Part shown: piece by piece, positions 17,577 to 25,413 of the stretch
Layout: every line of letters starts with the position of its first letter
Position numbering within the stretch: the first letter of the stretch is position 1
From: a virus
Strand: one strand, 5' to 3'
Virus record (IMG/VR): IMGVR_UViG_3300009788_000148
Location: 1 to 47,026 of that record
Length of the DNA stretch: 47,026 nt
Program-made: the position numbers and the translations under genes
The notes under the pieces: model-generated
Told to the model about the DNA's origin: nothing
Databases searched by the model: none
What the model saw: only the letters and a program-made list of their open reading frames with translations

Positions 17577-17925
17577 AGTCTTTAACTATATCCGGGGTGC
17601 TCTTCGCGGCGCATACGGAGTTGAAGATTTTCGTGGTAAGGGTGTTCTCATCATTGGTATAAATGACTTCGGCCAAGACCTCGTCAGTAAAATCTGTTTT
17701 GATGAGGGGGTCAAGCTCTTCTTCCTAGTGGATAAAGAACAAGGCATGCAGAACTACCTGAATGCCTTCACGATATGTGCCCTTGTGGAACCGTGGGGTG
17801 GGCAGGAAGTGGACATCGTGGTTGATACCTTGTCCCGTAGGGTGACTGTGGATGGAACCACAATCAGTTTTAACCTAATAGGAGAAGACCCTTATACTCA
17901 GGGAATTCATGACTTTTATCTCTAG
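17554..17925 (+). CDS. Rossmann-like hypothetical protein
   Basis: 123 residues, starting inside the HNH gene (23-nt overlap). Residues ~28-60 read GKGVLIIGINDFGQDLVSK followed by VKLFFLVDKEQ, a beta-alpha-beta unit with a glycine-rich turn (GxxxxG) like a nucleotide- or NAD-binding fold. The C-terminal half is beta-rich (VDIVVDTLSRRVTVDGT and TISFNLIGEDPY). No catalytic residues can be assigned. Function unknown; co-transcription with the nuclease is likely. Confidence 0.6.
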   Translation: MTTKPTTKVFNYIRGALRGAYGVEDFRGKGVLIIGINDFGQDLVSKICFDEGVKLFFLVDKEQGMQNYLNAFTICALVEPWGGQEVDIVVDTLSRRVTVDGTTISFNLIGEDPYTQGIHDFYL

Positions 17926-17933
17926 GAGGACGG

Positions 17934-18209
17934 ATGGTCAATCTAGACACCGTTTCCGTGCTGGAGCAGAGACTAGAATTCTTGGACTGCATAACGGAAG
18001 TAGCAACAAATTGTAATTGGCCTTCTGAAAAGGTTCAGGAGCTTCACGATTATCTTTTGGACGAAGTCATCAAGATAGATAACTTGTTATTCGATGTGTA
18101 TGAAGAAACCCAAGATGGAAAGTTGGCCTATCTTATTTGGGAAGGGCATATGGAAGATTTGCGACGTTGGTTAGGGTTGATCTTGGGAATCAGAATCAAG
18201 TTCATATAA
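17934..18209 (+). CDS. Small helical hypothetical protein
   Basis: 91 residues, ATG preceded by AGGAGG. Predicted all-helical and acidic (VLEQRLEFLDCITEV, EKVQELHDYLLDEVIKIDN, MEDLRRWLGLILGIRIKFI). The C-terminal end is hydrophobic but too short and charged to call a membrane segment. It lies between the Rossmann-like gene and the FAD enzyme in one operon. Not recognised. Confidence 0.6.
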   Translation: MVNLDTVSVLEQRLEFLDCITEVATNCNWPSEKVQELHDYLLDEVIKIDNLLFDVYEETQDGKLAYLIWEGHMEDLRRWLGLILGIRIKFI

Positions 18210-18224
18210 CTAAAAGGATTAAGT

Positions 18225-19379
18225 ATGTCCGTTTCTTATTGGCAGGATACCGCACAAGCGCGGTCTAAAACAACAGTTGATATAGTAATTATTGGCGCGG
18301 GTCTTGCTGGACTTTCTACCGCTTACTGGATTCGTAAACTAGAGCCCACTTGGAGTATAGCGGTTGTGGACAAAGGCCCTGTAGGAAGCGGAGCATCAGG
18401 AAGAAACGCGGGTTTTATTACCTGTGGTTCTACCGAACACTTTTCTGATATGATAGATCAATATGGGGAAAGCAAGGCAGAAGAAGTTTGGAAGTTTAGT
18501 GAATACAATCATAATCTGATGATAGAGGAATTTGGTAAAAAACATTTAGAAGAAAAATGTGAGTATCGGAGCCTTGGGAGTTGGACTCTCGCAGCATCCG
18601 AGCATGAGATTGAAGTCATTAAGTCTACCGTAGACGCACTTGGCAACAAGGGCGCGAATGTAGAGTGGAGAGACCGTGCTTTTGAAGGGGCAGAAGGTTT
18701 TCACGGAGGAGCTTATTACAAAGATGATGGTGAGATTCATCCTATGAAGTATCTCAATTTACTTCGGGATAAAACTCCGATCTTTGAGAATCAGGAAGTC
18801 TTTGAGATTGACACCTCTGGTGATTTGATTATCGTTAAAACCAACGTCCTAGACTTTCAAACCAACGCAGTAGTCCTGTGTACTAATGCGTGGTCTGATC
18901 AACTCTTTTCATGGTTCAAGGATAAGATTAGTCCCATGCGAGGACAGATTATTGTTACAGAGCCTGTTGCTCAGTTTCTACAACCGTCCTACTGCAGCTT
19001 TGTATTAGATTACTTTCGGCAACTTGTAGATGGCCGCTTGCTTATTGGTGGTTTCCGAAATGCCGATATAGAAAAGGAGGTTGGTTATTCAGATGAAATC
19101 AATCCTACTATTCACGAGAAACTTGAAGGTTTCCTTAATGAACATTTTCCCACTTTACGCGGGAAACGAATTGATTATCGCTGGTCTGGCGTTATGGGTT
19201 TTAGTAAGGATGGATACCCCATGACAGGCTCTTTACCAGAAGATCCCCGTATTTTTTATAGTGGAGGATTTACAGGAACTGGATTAGGATATACCTTTGC
19301 TATGGGAAGATTAACAGCAAAGTTAATGATTGAGGGACAGGACCCTGGGATCTTTTCAGGGAGAAGGTTCCAGTCCTAA
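18225..19379 (+). CDS. FAD-dependent oxidoreductase of the D-amino-acid oxidase (DAO) family
   Basis: 384 residues, the normal length of a complete DAO-family enzyme. SYWQDT at the N-terminus resembles gamma-glutamylputrescine-oxidase-like proteins. The dinucleotide site is intact: DIVIIGAGLAGLS (G24, G26, G29) and an acidic D49 at the end of strand 2. GSGASGRNAGF (residues 54-64) is the second FAD signature. The C-terminal YRWSGVMGFSKDGYPMTG and GGFTGTGLGY match the family's closing FAD contact. Known members oxidise amines or amino acids to imines, producing H2O2 or passing electrons on. The substrate here cannot be read from sequence. Complete catalytic framework and operon position suggest a functional auxiliary metabolic gene. 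Confidence 0.88.
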   Translation: MSVSYWQDTAQARSKTTVDIVIIGAGLAGLSTAYWIRKLEPTWSIAVVDKGPVGSGASGRNAGFITCGSTEHFSDMIDQYGESKAEEVWKFSEYNHNLMIEEFGKKHLEEKCEYRSLGSWTLAASEHEIEVIKSTVDALGNKGANVEWRDRAFEGAEGFHGGAYYKDDGEIHPMKYLNLLRDKTPIFENQEVFEIDTSGDLIIVKTNVLDFQTNAVVLCTNAWSDQLFSWFKDKISPMRGQIIVTEPVAQFLQPSYCSFVLDYFRQLVDGRLLIGGFRNADIEKEVGYSDEINPTIHEKLEGFLNEHFPTLRGKRIDYRWSGVMGFSKDGYPMTGSLPEDPRIFYSGGFTGTGLGYTFAMGRLTAKLMIEGQDPGIFSGRRFQS

Positions 19380-19456
19380 ATATAATCCCCGATACCAAAA
19401 TGCCTACTCAAATAATAGCGGGTTCTTGTAGGCGTCCCGTATGTAAGGGAGGAAAT

Positions 19457-20272
19457 ATGATGGTTTATGATTCGCAGTTCGTGCTGTGCGTGCTGCACAA
19501 AGGTGCTCCTGTAAGGGAGATTGGTGGAAAAATACATCTACCATTTCACAGCGAATATAAGGTGCGACTTAAGAACAAGAATAATGTAAGAGCAAAAGTT
19601 CGTGTATGGATTGATGGTCGACAGGTTTCTAACCTAGGTGATTTCATTCTTCAACCGAATGCGATTATGGATCTGGAAAGATTTGTAGATGAGTCTATGA
19701 CCAGGGGAAATAAATTCAAGTTTGTTCCTCTTAGTGATGGAAAGGTTAATGATCCTACAGATAGCAACAATGGTATTATCAAGGTAGAATTTTACAGCGA
19801 GATTCGACCTTATTATCCACCGTATGTTATGAAGGTAACGAACAGTGGTCCTAATTGGGTATACAACCAAAGCACAACCCTTGGTGATGGTGATCAGACT
19901 TTCACCGGAGGTGGTGGCGGAACAACTAATTGTTCTGTAAACTATGTGTCCAACAACATTGTACATGACTCCTACATTCCTGAGAACGCGGGAGCTACTG
20001 TAGAAGGTGGACATTCCGGACAGAGCTTCGTGTATGGATCTGATTTCCAAACCGAAACCTATCCCGTAACTCTAGAACTTCGTATTCGTGGAATTGATCG
20101 AAGCGAAATGGATTGGGAGGACCATCCTAACCCTTCTCATCAGCCAAAGAAGCGCATCAAGTTCTGTCCCAACTGTGGGGCAAAGAGACATGGCATGGCC
20201 AAGTTTTGTGCCAGTTGCGGTACTGCATATCACCCTCGTTACGAACGTGAACGGGGACGCATTGTAAGATAG
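19457..20272 (+). CDS. Virion-like beta-sandwich protein with C-terminal zinc ribbon
   Basis: 271 residues starting at the ATG-ATG pair at 19457 behind AAGGGAGG; an upstream in-frame ATG at 19400 lacks a ribosome site. The N-terminal half (YKVRLKNKNNVRAKVRVWIDG, about 30-50, then VDES and FKFVP) resembles a phage domain seen in virion-associated and host-interaction proteins, with pattern R-LKN-N-RAKV-V-IDG. A Gly-rich linker (TGGGGGTTN) follows. The last 35 residues hold FCPNCGAK and FCASCGTAYHP, a four-Cys zinc ribbon. Function unknown; possibly a capsid or tail accessory protein or a nucleic-acid-contacting scaffold. Confidence 0.65.
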   Translation: MMVYDSQFVLCVLHKGAPVREIGGKIHLPFHSEYKVRLKNKNNVRAKVRVWIDGRQVSNLGDFILQPNAIMDLERFVDESMTRGNKFKFVPLSDGKVNDPTDSNNGIIKVEFYSEIRPYYPPYVMKVTNSGPNWVYNQSTTLGDGDQTFTGGGGGTTNCSVNYVSNNIVHDSYIPENAGATVEGGHSGQSFVYGSDFQTETYPVTLELRIRGIDRSEMDWEDHPNPSHQPKKRIKFCPNCGAKRHGMAKFCASCGTAYHPRYERERGRIVR

Positions 20273-20278
20273 CAATTG

Positions 20279-20305
20279 GTCCTGGTGTCGAAAGGGCACC
20301 AGGAC
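20279..20305 (+). terminator. GC-rich hairpin after the zinc-ribbon gene
   Basis: GTCCTGGTG pairs perfectly with CACCAGGAC, and the stem can extend inward by a T-G and a C-G pair to leave a GAAAG loop. It lies 7 nt after the stop codon. Only TTCTA follows, so intrinsic termination would be partial. The next ribosome site (AGGAGA) follows within 10 nt. Confidence 0.55.
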
Positions 20306-20319
20306 TTCTAGGAGAGTAA

Positions 20320-20568
20320 ATGCACGAGCCTTGGAAAACAATCGTCTGTGATGACCCTGCTTGTTTCTTTAAGTCCATAGATGAGAAGGGAAATATCCGG
20401 GAAGGGTTCAAAATCTATCCGGAGATAGATACTGCAGAGTTTACTCAGTTTAAGTGTCCTCTGTGTGGGAAGATAGAAACGTGGGGAGTGACCCGACGTC
20501 AAGTAGCTAAGACTTTATATGAGAAATTTTCTAATGTTGGAATGGATTCTACAATACCCCGTTCTTAG
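20320..20568 (+). CDS. Small zinc-ribbon protein
   Basis: 82 residues, ATG after AGGAGAG. Cysteine pairs in IVCDDPACFF (C9, C14) and FKCPLCGKIETWG form a probable single zinc ribbon. The C-terminus is helical (RRQVAKTLYEKFSNV). Its end overlaps the next gene by about 50 nt. Single zinc ribbons of this type are common in phage early genes, but no target can be inferred. Confidence 0.65.
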   Translation: MHEPWKTIVCDDPACFFKSIDEKGNIREGFKIYPEIDTAEFTQFKCPLCGKIETWGVTRRQVAKTLYEKFSNVGMDSTIPRS

Positions 20569-20779
20569 TGAAGTTTGGTTTGCGTATGTAACCTTTCATG
20601 ATCTCATCCAGTGGGCTATCATGATTGTATTAGCCCACACTACGTGGGGACAACGTAAGAAAAAGAAACAATTGGAAGAACTTATAGAACACATTCACGA
20701 AGAACTCCATATCCATATCGCTGAAGACTCCTCGTTTCACGAGGATCTTGGACAAAGCGGAATGACAAAGGGGGCATAG
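20519..20779 (+). CDS. Single-pass membrane protein with charged cytoplasmic tail
   Basis: 86 residues from ATG 20519; an alternative ATG at 20534 has GAGAA upstream and may be the true start. The N-terminal half is hydrophobic and aromatic, with one clear membrane segment (FHDLIQWAIMIVLAHTTWG). A basic patch follows (QRKKKKQ), then an acidic/His helix (LEELIEHIHEELHIHIAED). The positive-inside rule places the tail in the cytoplasm. Holin-like or superinfection-related roles are possible but unsupported. Overlap with the previous gene implies coupled translation. Confidence 0.6.
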   Translation: MRNFLMLEWILQYPVLSEVWFAYVTFHDLIQWAIMIVLAHTTWGQRKKKKQLEELIEHIHEELHIHIAEDSSFHEDLGQSGMTKGA

Positions 20780-20998
20780 ATGTCTCTAGTTAATAAAGAA
20801 AACGTGTTGGCTGCGCAGTATATGTATGTAAAGCGTATCGAATTCTTACGCTCAGAGGTTTCCAGGATAATTAACCGAGGTAAACAGTTGGGTGGTGCAT
20901 ATGAGTCAGAAACCCTGGCTGCTCTGGATGAAATTGAAGAAGAATTAAATGGTATAGATGAGTGTCTTGAATTACTAAAACACATGTTATGGAGTTAA
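20780..20998 (+). CDS. Small helical protein
   Basis: 72 residues. The ATG immediately follows the previous stop, with GGGGGCA upstream. Entirely helical with heptad-like leucines and acidic residues (SETLAALDEIEEELNGIDECLELLK). It could be a regulatory or adaptor coiled coil. Its stop is 2 nt before the ATG of the acetyltransferase, so it belongs to the same translational unit. Not recognised. Confidence 0.6.
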   Translation: MSLVNKENVLAAQYMYVKRIEFLRSEVSRIINRGKQLGGAYESETLAALDEIEEELNGIDECLELLKHMLWS

Positions 20999-21000
20999 GT

Positions 21001-21585
21001 ATGGATACCGCATTCAAATTGTGTAAACTTACTGAAGAACACTTCGAGCCTGCTTTAGAGTTGTGTTACAAAGTTCATGGGGATAATTTCTATACTCACG
21101 AGGAACTACAAGAAGAAGTGGACCAAGGCACTATTGGAGAACTTTCCTGCAGTTATGTACTTTACGATATTCCAAAAAAGAAACTTGTAGGTTTGAGAAT
21201 AACCTCTGCCCCAGGGCAGTGGGAAATAGGGAAGACCTGTTCCCCAGACGATTGGGGAGTAGATCCAACAAAGATTTGTTACTTTCATACCGCAGCAGTT
21301 GATTCAGAATATAGAGGTTCTGGAATAGGATCTTTCCTATTACAAACATCTATTGATGTTGCGAAAAAAATGGGAGCGCGCGCGGGATTGGCCCACATTT
21401 GGATGCAGAGTCCTAATAATAGTGCCTTCAAATACTTTACGCGTAATGGTGGAAAATTAATTACAGTATGGTCAGAAAAATTTATAGATTTTCATAGTGC
21501 AGAGAGGCCGTGTCCGAGATGTGGTTCGACATGTCATTGTGATGCAGCAGAAATGATAATACATTTTGGGGAGCTAGACAAATGA
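21001..21585 (+). CDS. GNAT-family acetyltransferase with C-terminal Cys motif
   Basis: 194 residues from ATG 21001, chosen because GGAG lies 6 nt upstream; a start at 20989 is possible. The acetyl-CoA-binding motif A is clear: FHTAAVDSEYRGSGIGSFLL (R-G-S-G-I-G, residues ~100-110), followed by helix VAKKMGARAGLAHIW and motif B-like NNSAFKYFTRNGG. An extra C-terminal segment PCPRCGSTCHCD may bind zinc, unusual for a simple GNAT. The family acetylates amines such as protein N-termini, lysines, aminoglycosides or polyamines; the substrate is unknown. It overlaps the next gene by 4 nt. Confidence 0.8.
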   Translation: MDTAFKLCKLTEEHFEPALELCYKVHGDNFYTHEELQEEVDQGTIGELSCSYVLYDIPKKKLVGLRITSAPGQWEIGKTCSPDDWGVDPTKICYFHTAAVDSEYRGSGIGSFLLQTSIDVAKKMGARAGLAHIWMQSPNNSAFKYFTRNGGKLITVWSEKFIDFHSAERPCPRCGSTCHCDAAEMIIHFGELDK

Positions 21586-21872
21586 GTACACAACAAGTCG
21601 ATGGGGTGTGGGTAGTAGTTTGTGATTGGGTAGATCCCGAAACAAACAGGCCCTGTAGTTTAGGTCACGAAGGCGAACCTAGGATGGCAGTAGACCCCGA
21701 CGGGGGTAAAGACCCTAACACACATTTTCAGTGTGGTGCACATCATGGTATTGTAAAACAAGAGTTTAGACCTGAGTTCCAATTACCTGAAGGCCACAAG
21801 TTGAGCGAAGAGGTACTTAGGCAAGGTAAACAAGGTGATGAGATTGTGGTGGAGGAGATAGATGATGACTGA
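21582..21872 (+). CDS. Small hypothetical protein with Cys/His residues
   Basis: 96 residues, starting in a 4-nt ATGA overlap with the acetyltransferase stop. It contains VVCDWVDPETNRPC, SLGHEGEPR and HFQCGAHHG, together three Cys and several His that could form a metal site. The C-terminus is very acidic (EIVVEEIDDD). No family recognised. The tight overlap suggests it is made with, and may act with, the acetyltransferase. Confidence 0.6.
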   Translation: MSTQQVDGVWVVVCDWVDPETNRPCSLGHEGEPRMAVDPDGGKDPNTHFQCGAHHGIVKQEFRPEFQLPEGHKLSEEVLRQGKQGDEIVVEEIDDD

Positions 21873-22125
21873 AAGTAATGGACCTACTCTTTCAGTTGGC
21901 AATTACAGTATTACTCAATCTGCGGGAGGTTTTGGAATCTTTCTATCTAATGAGCTTACTGAGGATCAGTGGGTAGCCACAGCACCAGATCCTGAAATGG
22001 CTATGAAGATTGTTGAAGGATTAGTTATGGTAGAAATGAAAAGATTCTATCATCCAGAGTCCGCCCCAATTTTAAAGGGTGCAGACAGCAAACCGCTTCC
22101 CCCCTTTATCAAGAAAGGGGACTGA
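21862..22125 (+). CDS. Small hypothetical protein
   Basis: 87 residues, ATG 21862 (a second ATG follows at once) overlapping the previous gene by 11 nt. The first half is beta-like (LSVGNYSITQSAGGFGIFLS), the second helical (PEMAMKIVEGLVMVEMKRF). The last codons contain a CCCCTTT/AAAGGGG inverted repeat. A two-hairpin leader follows before the next gene. Not recognised. Confidence 0.55.
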   Translation: MMTESNGPTLSVGNYSITQSAGGFGIFLSNELTEDQWVATAPDPEMAMKIVEGLVMVEMKRFYHPESAPILKGADSKPLPPFIKKGD

Positions 22126-22134
22126 GAAGCCTCA

Positions 22135-22186
22135 GATCGTCCTGTAAGCGACGATCGGAGGTAGGAATGACCGACGGGTCATCCTA
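22135..22186 (+). promoter_or_regulatory. Two-hairpin leader upstream of the 78-residue gene
   Basis: Hairpin 1 pairs GATCGTC (22135-22141) with GACGATC (22150-22156). Hairpin 2 pairs TAGGAATGACC (22162-22172) with GGTCATCCTA (22177-22186), 10 pairs with one bulged A and a GACG loop. No T-tract follows. The AAGGAGG site begins 16 nt later. It looks like a structured 5' leader or an RNA processing site. Confidence 0.5.
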
Positions 22187-22215
22187 AGCAAAGAAATCTA
22201 TAAGGAGGAAAAACC

Positions 22216-22452
22216 ATGGGATTCTTCCTACGACCAAAAGATACGAATTTGGATCGAGCTAATGCCCATATCAACGCTGAATCAATCGAGCTGTCTGATA
22301 CAGCGCAGGCACGATTCACGACCAGACATCCGTCAGAGGCAATCGAGGCCAAGCAGGATGCTCCGCTTCCGGGCGGTAGTTGGCGTGGAGCTGTATCACG
22401 CACGGTTCCTAGTGGATTTGGCCGCGGTACTCGGGCAGGAAGGAGTAAGTAA
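22216..22452 (+). CDS. Small basic hypothetical protein
   Basis: 78 residues, ATG with a perfect AAGGAGG 7-8 nt upstream. The N-terminal half is polar/helical (NLDRANAHINAESIELSD); the C-terminal part is Gly/Arg-rich and probably disordered (GGSWRGAVSRTVPSGFGRG), ending RAGRSK. This tail would bind nucleic acid or acidic partners. A different frame over the same bases (22262-22525) was not chosen because it lacks a ribosome site. Not recognised. Confidence 0.55.
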   Translation: MGFFLRPKDTNLDRANAHINAESIELSDTAQARFTTRHPSEAIEAKQDAPLPGGSWRGAVSRTVPSGFGRGTRAGRSK

Positions 22453-22455
22453 ACA

Positions 22456-22731
22456 ATGGATCGAAGAATTGTACAATGCTTTGGCATTAAGAAGAAGCCT
22501 CATAAAGAGGATAAGGTTTGTATGAAAAAGTTTCTTTGGACGGCACGTGGTGCAGCCTCGGGTCACTTTGGTAGTAATGGAGCGCATGCTTGCCCAAACT
22601 GTGGCACCCTGCCTGATTTCCAGCACCCATATAATCAGTTCCTCGCAGGTCTGATAACTTATGAAAAGGCTGCGGAGATGATGCCAAACTTTAGGGAAGA
22701 GTTAAAGAAAAGAAATCTGGGAAAGAAGTAG
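22456..22731 (+). CDS. Small CxxC-containing hypothetical protein
   Basis: 91 residues, ATG 22456 with AAGGAG about 10 nt upstream. It has C8, C22 and a HACPNCGTLPDF motif, with a basic helical C-terminus (EELKKRNLGKK). The CPNCG knuckle lacks an obvious second CxxC, so it may pair with the N-terminal cysteines. No known family. It is the last gene before the thyA promoter. Confidence 0.6.
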   Translation: MDRRIVQCFGIKKKPHKEDKVCMKKFLWTARGAASGHFGSNGAHACPNCGTLPDFQHPYNQFLAGLITYEKAAEMMPNFREELKKRNLGKK

Positions 22732-22750
22732 TGCGCATGTAAGTTTTTGC

Positions 22751-22779
22751 TTGACTTACAGGTAAATATACCTTATCTT
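22751..22779 (+). promoter_or_regulatory. Sigma70-type promoter upstream of thyA
   Basis: TTGACT (22751-22756) and TATCTT (22774-22779) are 17 nt apart. The -35 box is strong and the -10 box moderate. Transcription would begin near 22786, leaving a ~125-nt leader before the GTG start of thyA at 22912. This promoter overlaps the region a longer TTG-started reading of thyA would use, which argues for the shorter protein. Confidence 0.55.
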
Positions 22780-22911
22780 AAGAAGGATGATCAAGAGGGG
22801 TCCATTATAGATCTGATAGGATATACTACGGGATCTTACGGAGTCAGCAGGAGCTTTCTTGTCTTTCATCTTTCAAAAATTAGACGCGCACGTACCAATG
22901 AGGAAACAGCT
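22780..22911 (+). promoter_or_regulatory. Untranslated leader of thyA
   Basis: About 130 nt between the predicted transcription start and GTG 22912. In frame it could be read as a 55-residue N-terminal extension from TTG 22747, but bacterial ThyA proteins begin with the KQYQDLL-like segment found right after GTG 22912. I see no clear riboswitch fold or terminator, only the GAGGA ribosome site at about 22900. Confidence 0.4.
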
Positions 22912-23712
22912 GTGAAACAGTATCAAGATTTACTTAAGGCTTGTCTCTACGGAGACGAAAAGTCCGACAGGACTGGAACTGGTACCACCAGTGTATTTGG
23001 TCATCAAATGAGATTCAATCTTCAAGATGGGTTTCCTCTGATTACTACGAAGAAACTCCATCTCAAGTCAATTGTCCATGAACTTCTTTGGTTCATTTCC
23101 TGCGACACAAACATCAAGTATCTACAGGACAACGGTGTACGTATCTGGGATGAGTGGGCAGATCGTAATGGAAACTTAGGCCCTGTGTACGGGCACCAGT
23201 GGAGAAAGTTTGGTTCTGATTGGTATTCAGGTACCACCGGAATCGACCAATTGAGAGATGTGATTGAGCAAATTAAAATCAATCCCGACTCCCGTAGACT
23301 TATTGTAACGGCTTGGAATCCAAAAGAGGTAGGTGGTTGTGCTCTGCCTCCTTGCCATTGTATGTTTCAGTTTTATGTAAACGATGGGAAGCTTTCTTGT
23401 CAGATGTACCAAAGAAGTGCAGACGTATTCTTAGGTGTGCCATTTAACATTGCGAGCTATGCACTGTTGACGATGATGGTAGCCCAAGTATGTGATCTAC
23501 AACTCGGAGATTTCGTTCATTCATTTGGCGATGTCCACTTGTACAACAACCACAAGAAACAGGCCGTTGAGCAGTTGATGCGAGACCCCCGAATGCTTCC
23601 GATAATGGTACTGAATGAAGAGGTCAAGAACATCAATGATTTTGTTTACGAGGATTTCACACTGGTGGGGTACGATCCCCACCCGCATATTCCTGCAGAG
23701 GTATCTGTTTAA
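22912..23712 (+). CDS. thyA: Thymidylate synthase
   Basis: 266 residues, close to the 264 of the E. coli enzyme, starting at GTG 22912 behind GAGGA. It converts dUMP and methylene-tetrahydrofolate to dTMP. All signature elements are present: DRTGTGT (R20, dUMP phosphate), FPLITTKK, the catalytic Cys in LPPCHC (C148), [18 protein letters not shown] and HLYNNH. There is no truncation. With the nearby dNMP kinase it forms a short dTTP-supply route, common in lytic phages. It overlaps the next ATG by one base. It has its own promoter. Confidence 0.96.
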   Translation: MKQYQDLLKACLYGDEKSDRTGTGTTSVFGHQMRFNLQDGFPLITTKKLHLKSIVHELLWFISCDTNIKYLQDNGVRIWDEWADRNGNLGPVYGHQWRKFGSDWYSGTTGIDQLRDVIEQIKINPDSRRLIVTAWNPKEVGGCALPPCHCMFQFYVNDGKLSCQMYQRSADVFLGVPFNIASYALLTMMVAQVCDLQLGDFVHSFGDVHLYNNHKKQAVEQLMRDPRMLPIMVLNEEVKNINDFVYEDFTLVGYDPHPHIPAEVSV

Positions 23713-23990
23713 TGGAGTTCCGTGGAGTAGTTAATATTAATGACAAAGGCCAAGTAGTTTGTTTTTGTTATCAGACAGAAGTCCTTCAAGGAAAATGCAC
23801 TTGTCAGGATAGGGATGATTGCCCAGAGGCCGTAATTAGTATTGAGGTTATTCCGGGCACCCGGCCTTCTGAAAGAGGAGTAAAGAAAGTAGTTAAGGCT
23901 GGAAAAGAAGTGGCCAAGGAAGTTATAAAAATTAAAGAAGGATTATCCCGTCTAGAGAAGGCGGTCCGAAATACTAAGTTTAGAATTTAG
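23712..23990 (+). CDS. Small protein with N-terminal Cys cluster and helical tail
   Basis: 92 residues; the ATG shares its first base with the thyA stop. The first half has VVCFCYQTE, GKCTCQDRDDC, i.e. five cysteines in CxC and CxCx5C spacing that may bind metal. The second half is a basic helix (KKVVKAGKEVAKEVIKIKEG). Not recognised. Position between thyA and the dNMP kinase suggests it is expressed with nucleotide metabolism genes. Confidence 0.6.
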   Translation: MEFRGVVNINDKGQVVCFCYQTEVLQGKCTCQDRDDCPEAVISIEVIPGTRPSERGVKKVVKAGKEVAKEVIKIKEGLSRLEKAVRNTKFRI

Positions 23991-24003
23991 GAAAGGATAC
24001 TTC

Positions 24004-24594
24004 ATGCAAATTATTGGACTTGGTTGTACTGCTCAGGTGGGGAAAGATGCCGCAGCGGAATATCTCGAAAAGCTTTATCCTGGAAAGGTAAAGAGAGTAG
24101 CGTTCGCGGACAAGTTAAAGCAAGTAGCTATGGATGTTTTTGATTTGAGTTGGGAACAATGTTATGGTTCTCAAGAAGTTAAGGAAGCTGTGGATCCGCG
24201 GTATAACATGTCTCCAAGAGAGATTATGCAGGGTGTTGGTGAAAAGTTGCGTAAAGTCTACCCCGACGTTTGGATAGACGCTGTTTTTAACGTTACTATT
24301 CCTAAGTTTGCAGCGCGGGGTTTTGATTGTTTTGTGATCTCTGACGTACGCTACCCTAATGAGGCAGACAGGATACATAAGATGGGAGGTACAGTAGTTA
24401 AGATTACTCGTGAGGGTAGTGGAGTTACTGTAGGTGCTTCTCATTCTAGCGAAACTGCAATGAATAATTATCAGGATTTCGATTTCGTCCTTGAAAATAA
24501 TGGTGGCTTCGAAGAATATTATCGGAAGCTAGACCAGCTAATGGGAGAACTCGAATATGTCGGAACACAGAGACAAAGTAGATACCGAAGGTAG
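24004..24594 (+). CDS. Deoxynucleoside monophosphate kinase
   Basis: 196 residues, ATG after GGAAAGGA. The protein resembles the phage dNMP kinase family (T4 gene 1 type), which phosphorylates dNMPs to dNDPs using ATP. The phosphate loop GLGCTAQVGKDAAAEYL (G13-K14) is a relaxed Walker A motif as in that family. Also visible: RVAFADKLK, MSPREIMQGVGEKLRKVYPDVW, and ISDVRYPNEAD followed by a lid-like region. It acts after thyA in dTTP synthesis. It overlaps the next gene by 38 nt. Confidence 0.88.
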   Translation: MQIIGLGCTAQVGKDAAAEYLEKLYPGKVKRVAFADKLKQVAMDVFDLSWEQCYGSQEVKEAVDPRYNMSPREIMQGVGEKLRKVYPDVWIDAVFNVTIPKFAARGFDCFVISDVRYPNEADRIHKMGGTVVKITREGSGVTVGASHSSETAMNNYQDFDFVLENNGGFEEYYRKLDQLMGELEYVGTQRQSRYRR

Positions 24595-25405
24595 TGGCCT
24601 GGGACACTCGTGGGCTGATGATAACGTGGCTCGCGGTGATCCAGATGTAGATTTCATTAAGCGACGTCCCCAGTTTCCTTTTGGAGATAATCCCCGGGGC
24701 AGAGAGATTGATTTTACAGATACTACAGGCGAAGAGGCGTACGGTTCTACCAGAAACCAAGTCTTCCGGGCATTTAGAGGTAAGGCCCCTATCGAAGGGC
24801 AGCCTTTTGGTATGCCCAAGAGAAAGGGACAGATAGTTCAAAATATTAGAGGTCTCCGGCCTGAGCTTCCTGATAGAAGCACCGCTGACACCGTTAATGC
24901 AGCTTTACAGGCAGGCCAAATAGCGGTGCTTGAAGCCACTAATTTTACTGCACTGAGCCCCTCTCCTACAATTTCATCACCTGCACCGGGTGCTACGTTT
25001 TCTCCGGGCGGAGAGATCACAATTGTAGCACCTACTTCAGCTTTGCGAGACATTCATTCTGCTGTTCTTGAAATTGATGGCCAAGCTGTAGACCGGAGAG
25101 TTCTTGATCGTAGAGATCAAGATTCTACAATACAGTTTGATTTTAGATTTATCTATCAAATTCCAGCCAGCCAAGCACTGGGGCCTATGACTATCACAGT
25201 TCGAGCGTTCAACATGGAAAGCTCTATGCGGGGTATTGTTGCAGACGATGCGTTGAATACCACAGACAGGCAAGGGGCTTTGGGAACTCTGGACGGACGT
25301 CCTGGCTCTGCTACGTCTTCAGATGACTATCAGAAGCTCTTAAATAAGACAGGGTTTCTCCGCTCCCCTGAGGGAGTAGTGAGTATCACTGTTAATATTG
25401 TGTAA
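24557..25405 (+). CDS. Hypothetical protein with Ig-like beta domain
   Basis: 282 residues, ATG 24557 inside the kinase gene. The N-terminal ~100 residues are charged and probably disordered (RGDPDVDFIKRRPQF, NPRGREIDFTD). The C-terminal part has a PTISSPAPGATFSPGGEITI segment, typical of the start of an Ig-like/Big domain, then beta strands (LDRRDQDSTIQFDFRF and GPMTITVRAFNM). Possibly a virion-associated protein. No specific family recognised. Confidence 0.6.
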   Translation: MSEHRDKVDTEGSGLGHSWADDNVARGDPDVDFIKRRPQFPFGDNPRGREIDFTDTTGEEAYGSTRNQVFRAFRGKAPIEGQPFGMPKRKGQIVQNIRGLRPELPDRSTADTVNAALQAGQIAVLEATNFTALSPSPTISSPAPGATFSPGGEITIVAPTSALRDIHSAVLEIDGQAVDRRVLDRRDQDSTIQFDFRFIYQIPASQALGPMTITVRAFNMESSMRGIVADDALNTTDRQGALGTLDGRPGSATSSDDYQKLLNKTGFLRSPEGVVSITVNIV

Positions 25406-25413
25406 GGATTATA

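Noticed and set aside
19381-19386. TATAAT after the FAD enzyme gene
   Set aside because: No recognisable -35 element at suitable distance.
22262-22525. 87-codon frame overlapping the 78- and 91-residue genes
   Set aside because: Both overlapped genes have strong ribosome sites and good spacing; this one has none.
22747-22911. TTG-started 55-residue N-terminal extension of thyA
   Set aside because: It overlaps a promoter and adds residues absent from the usual ThyA length; GTG 22912 has a ribosome site and gives 266 residues.
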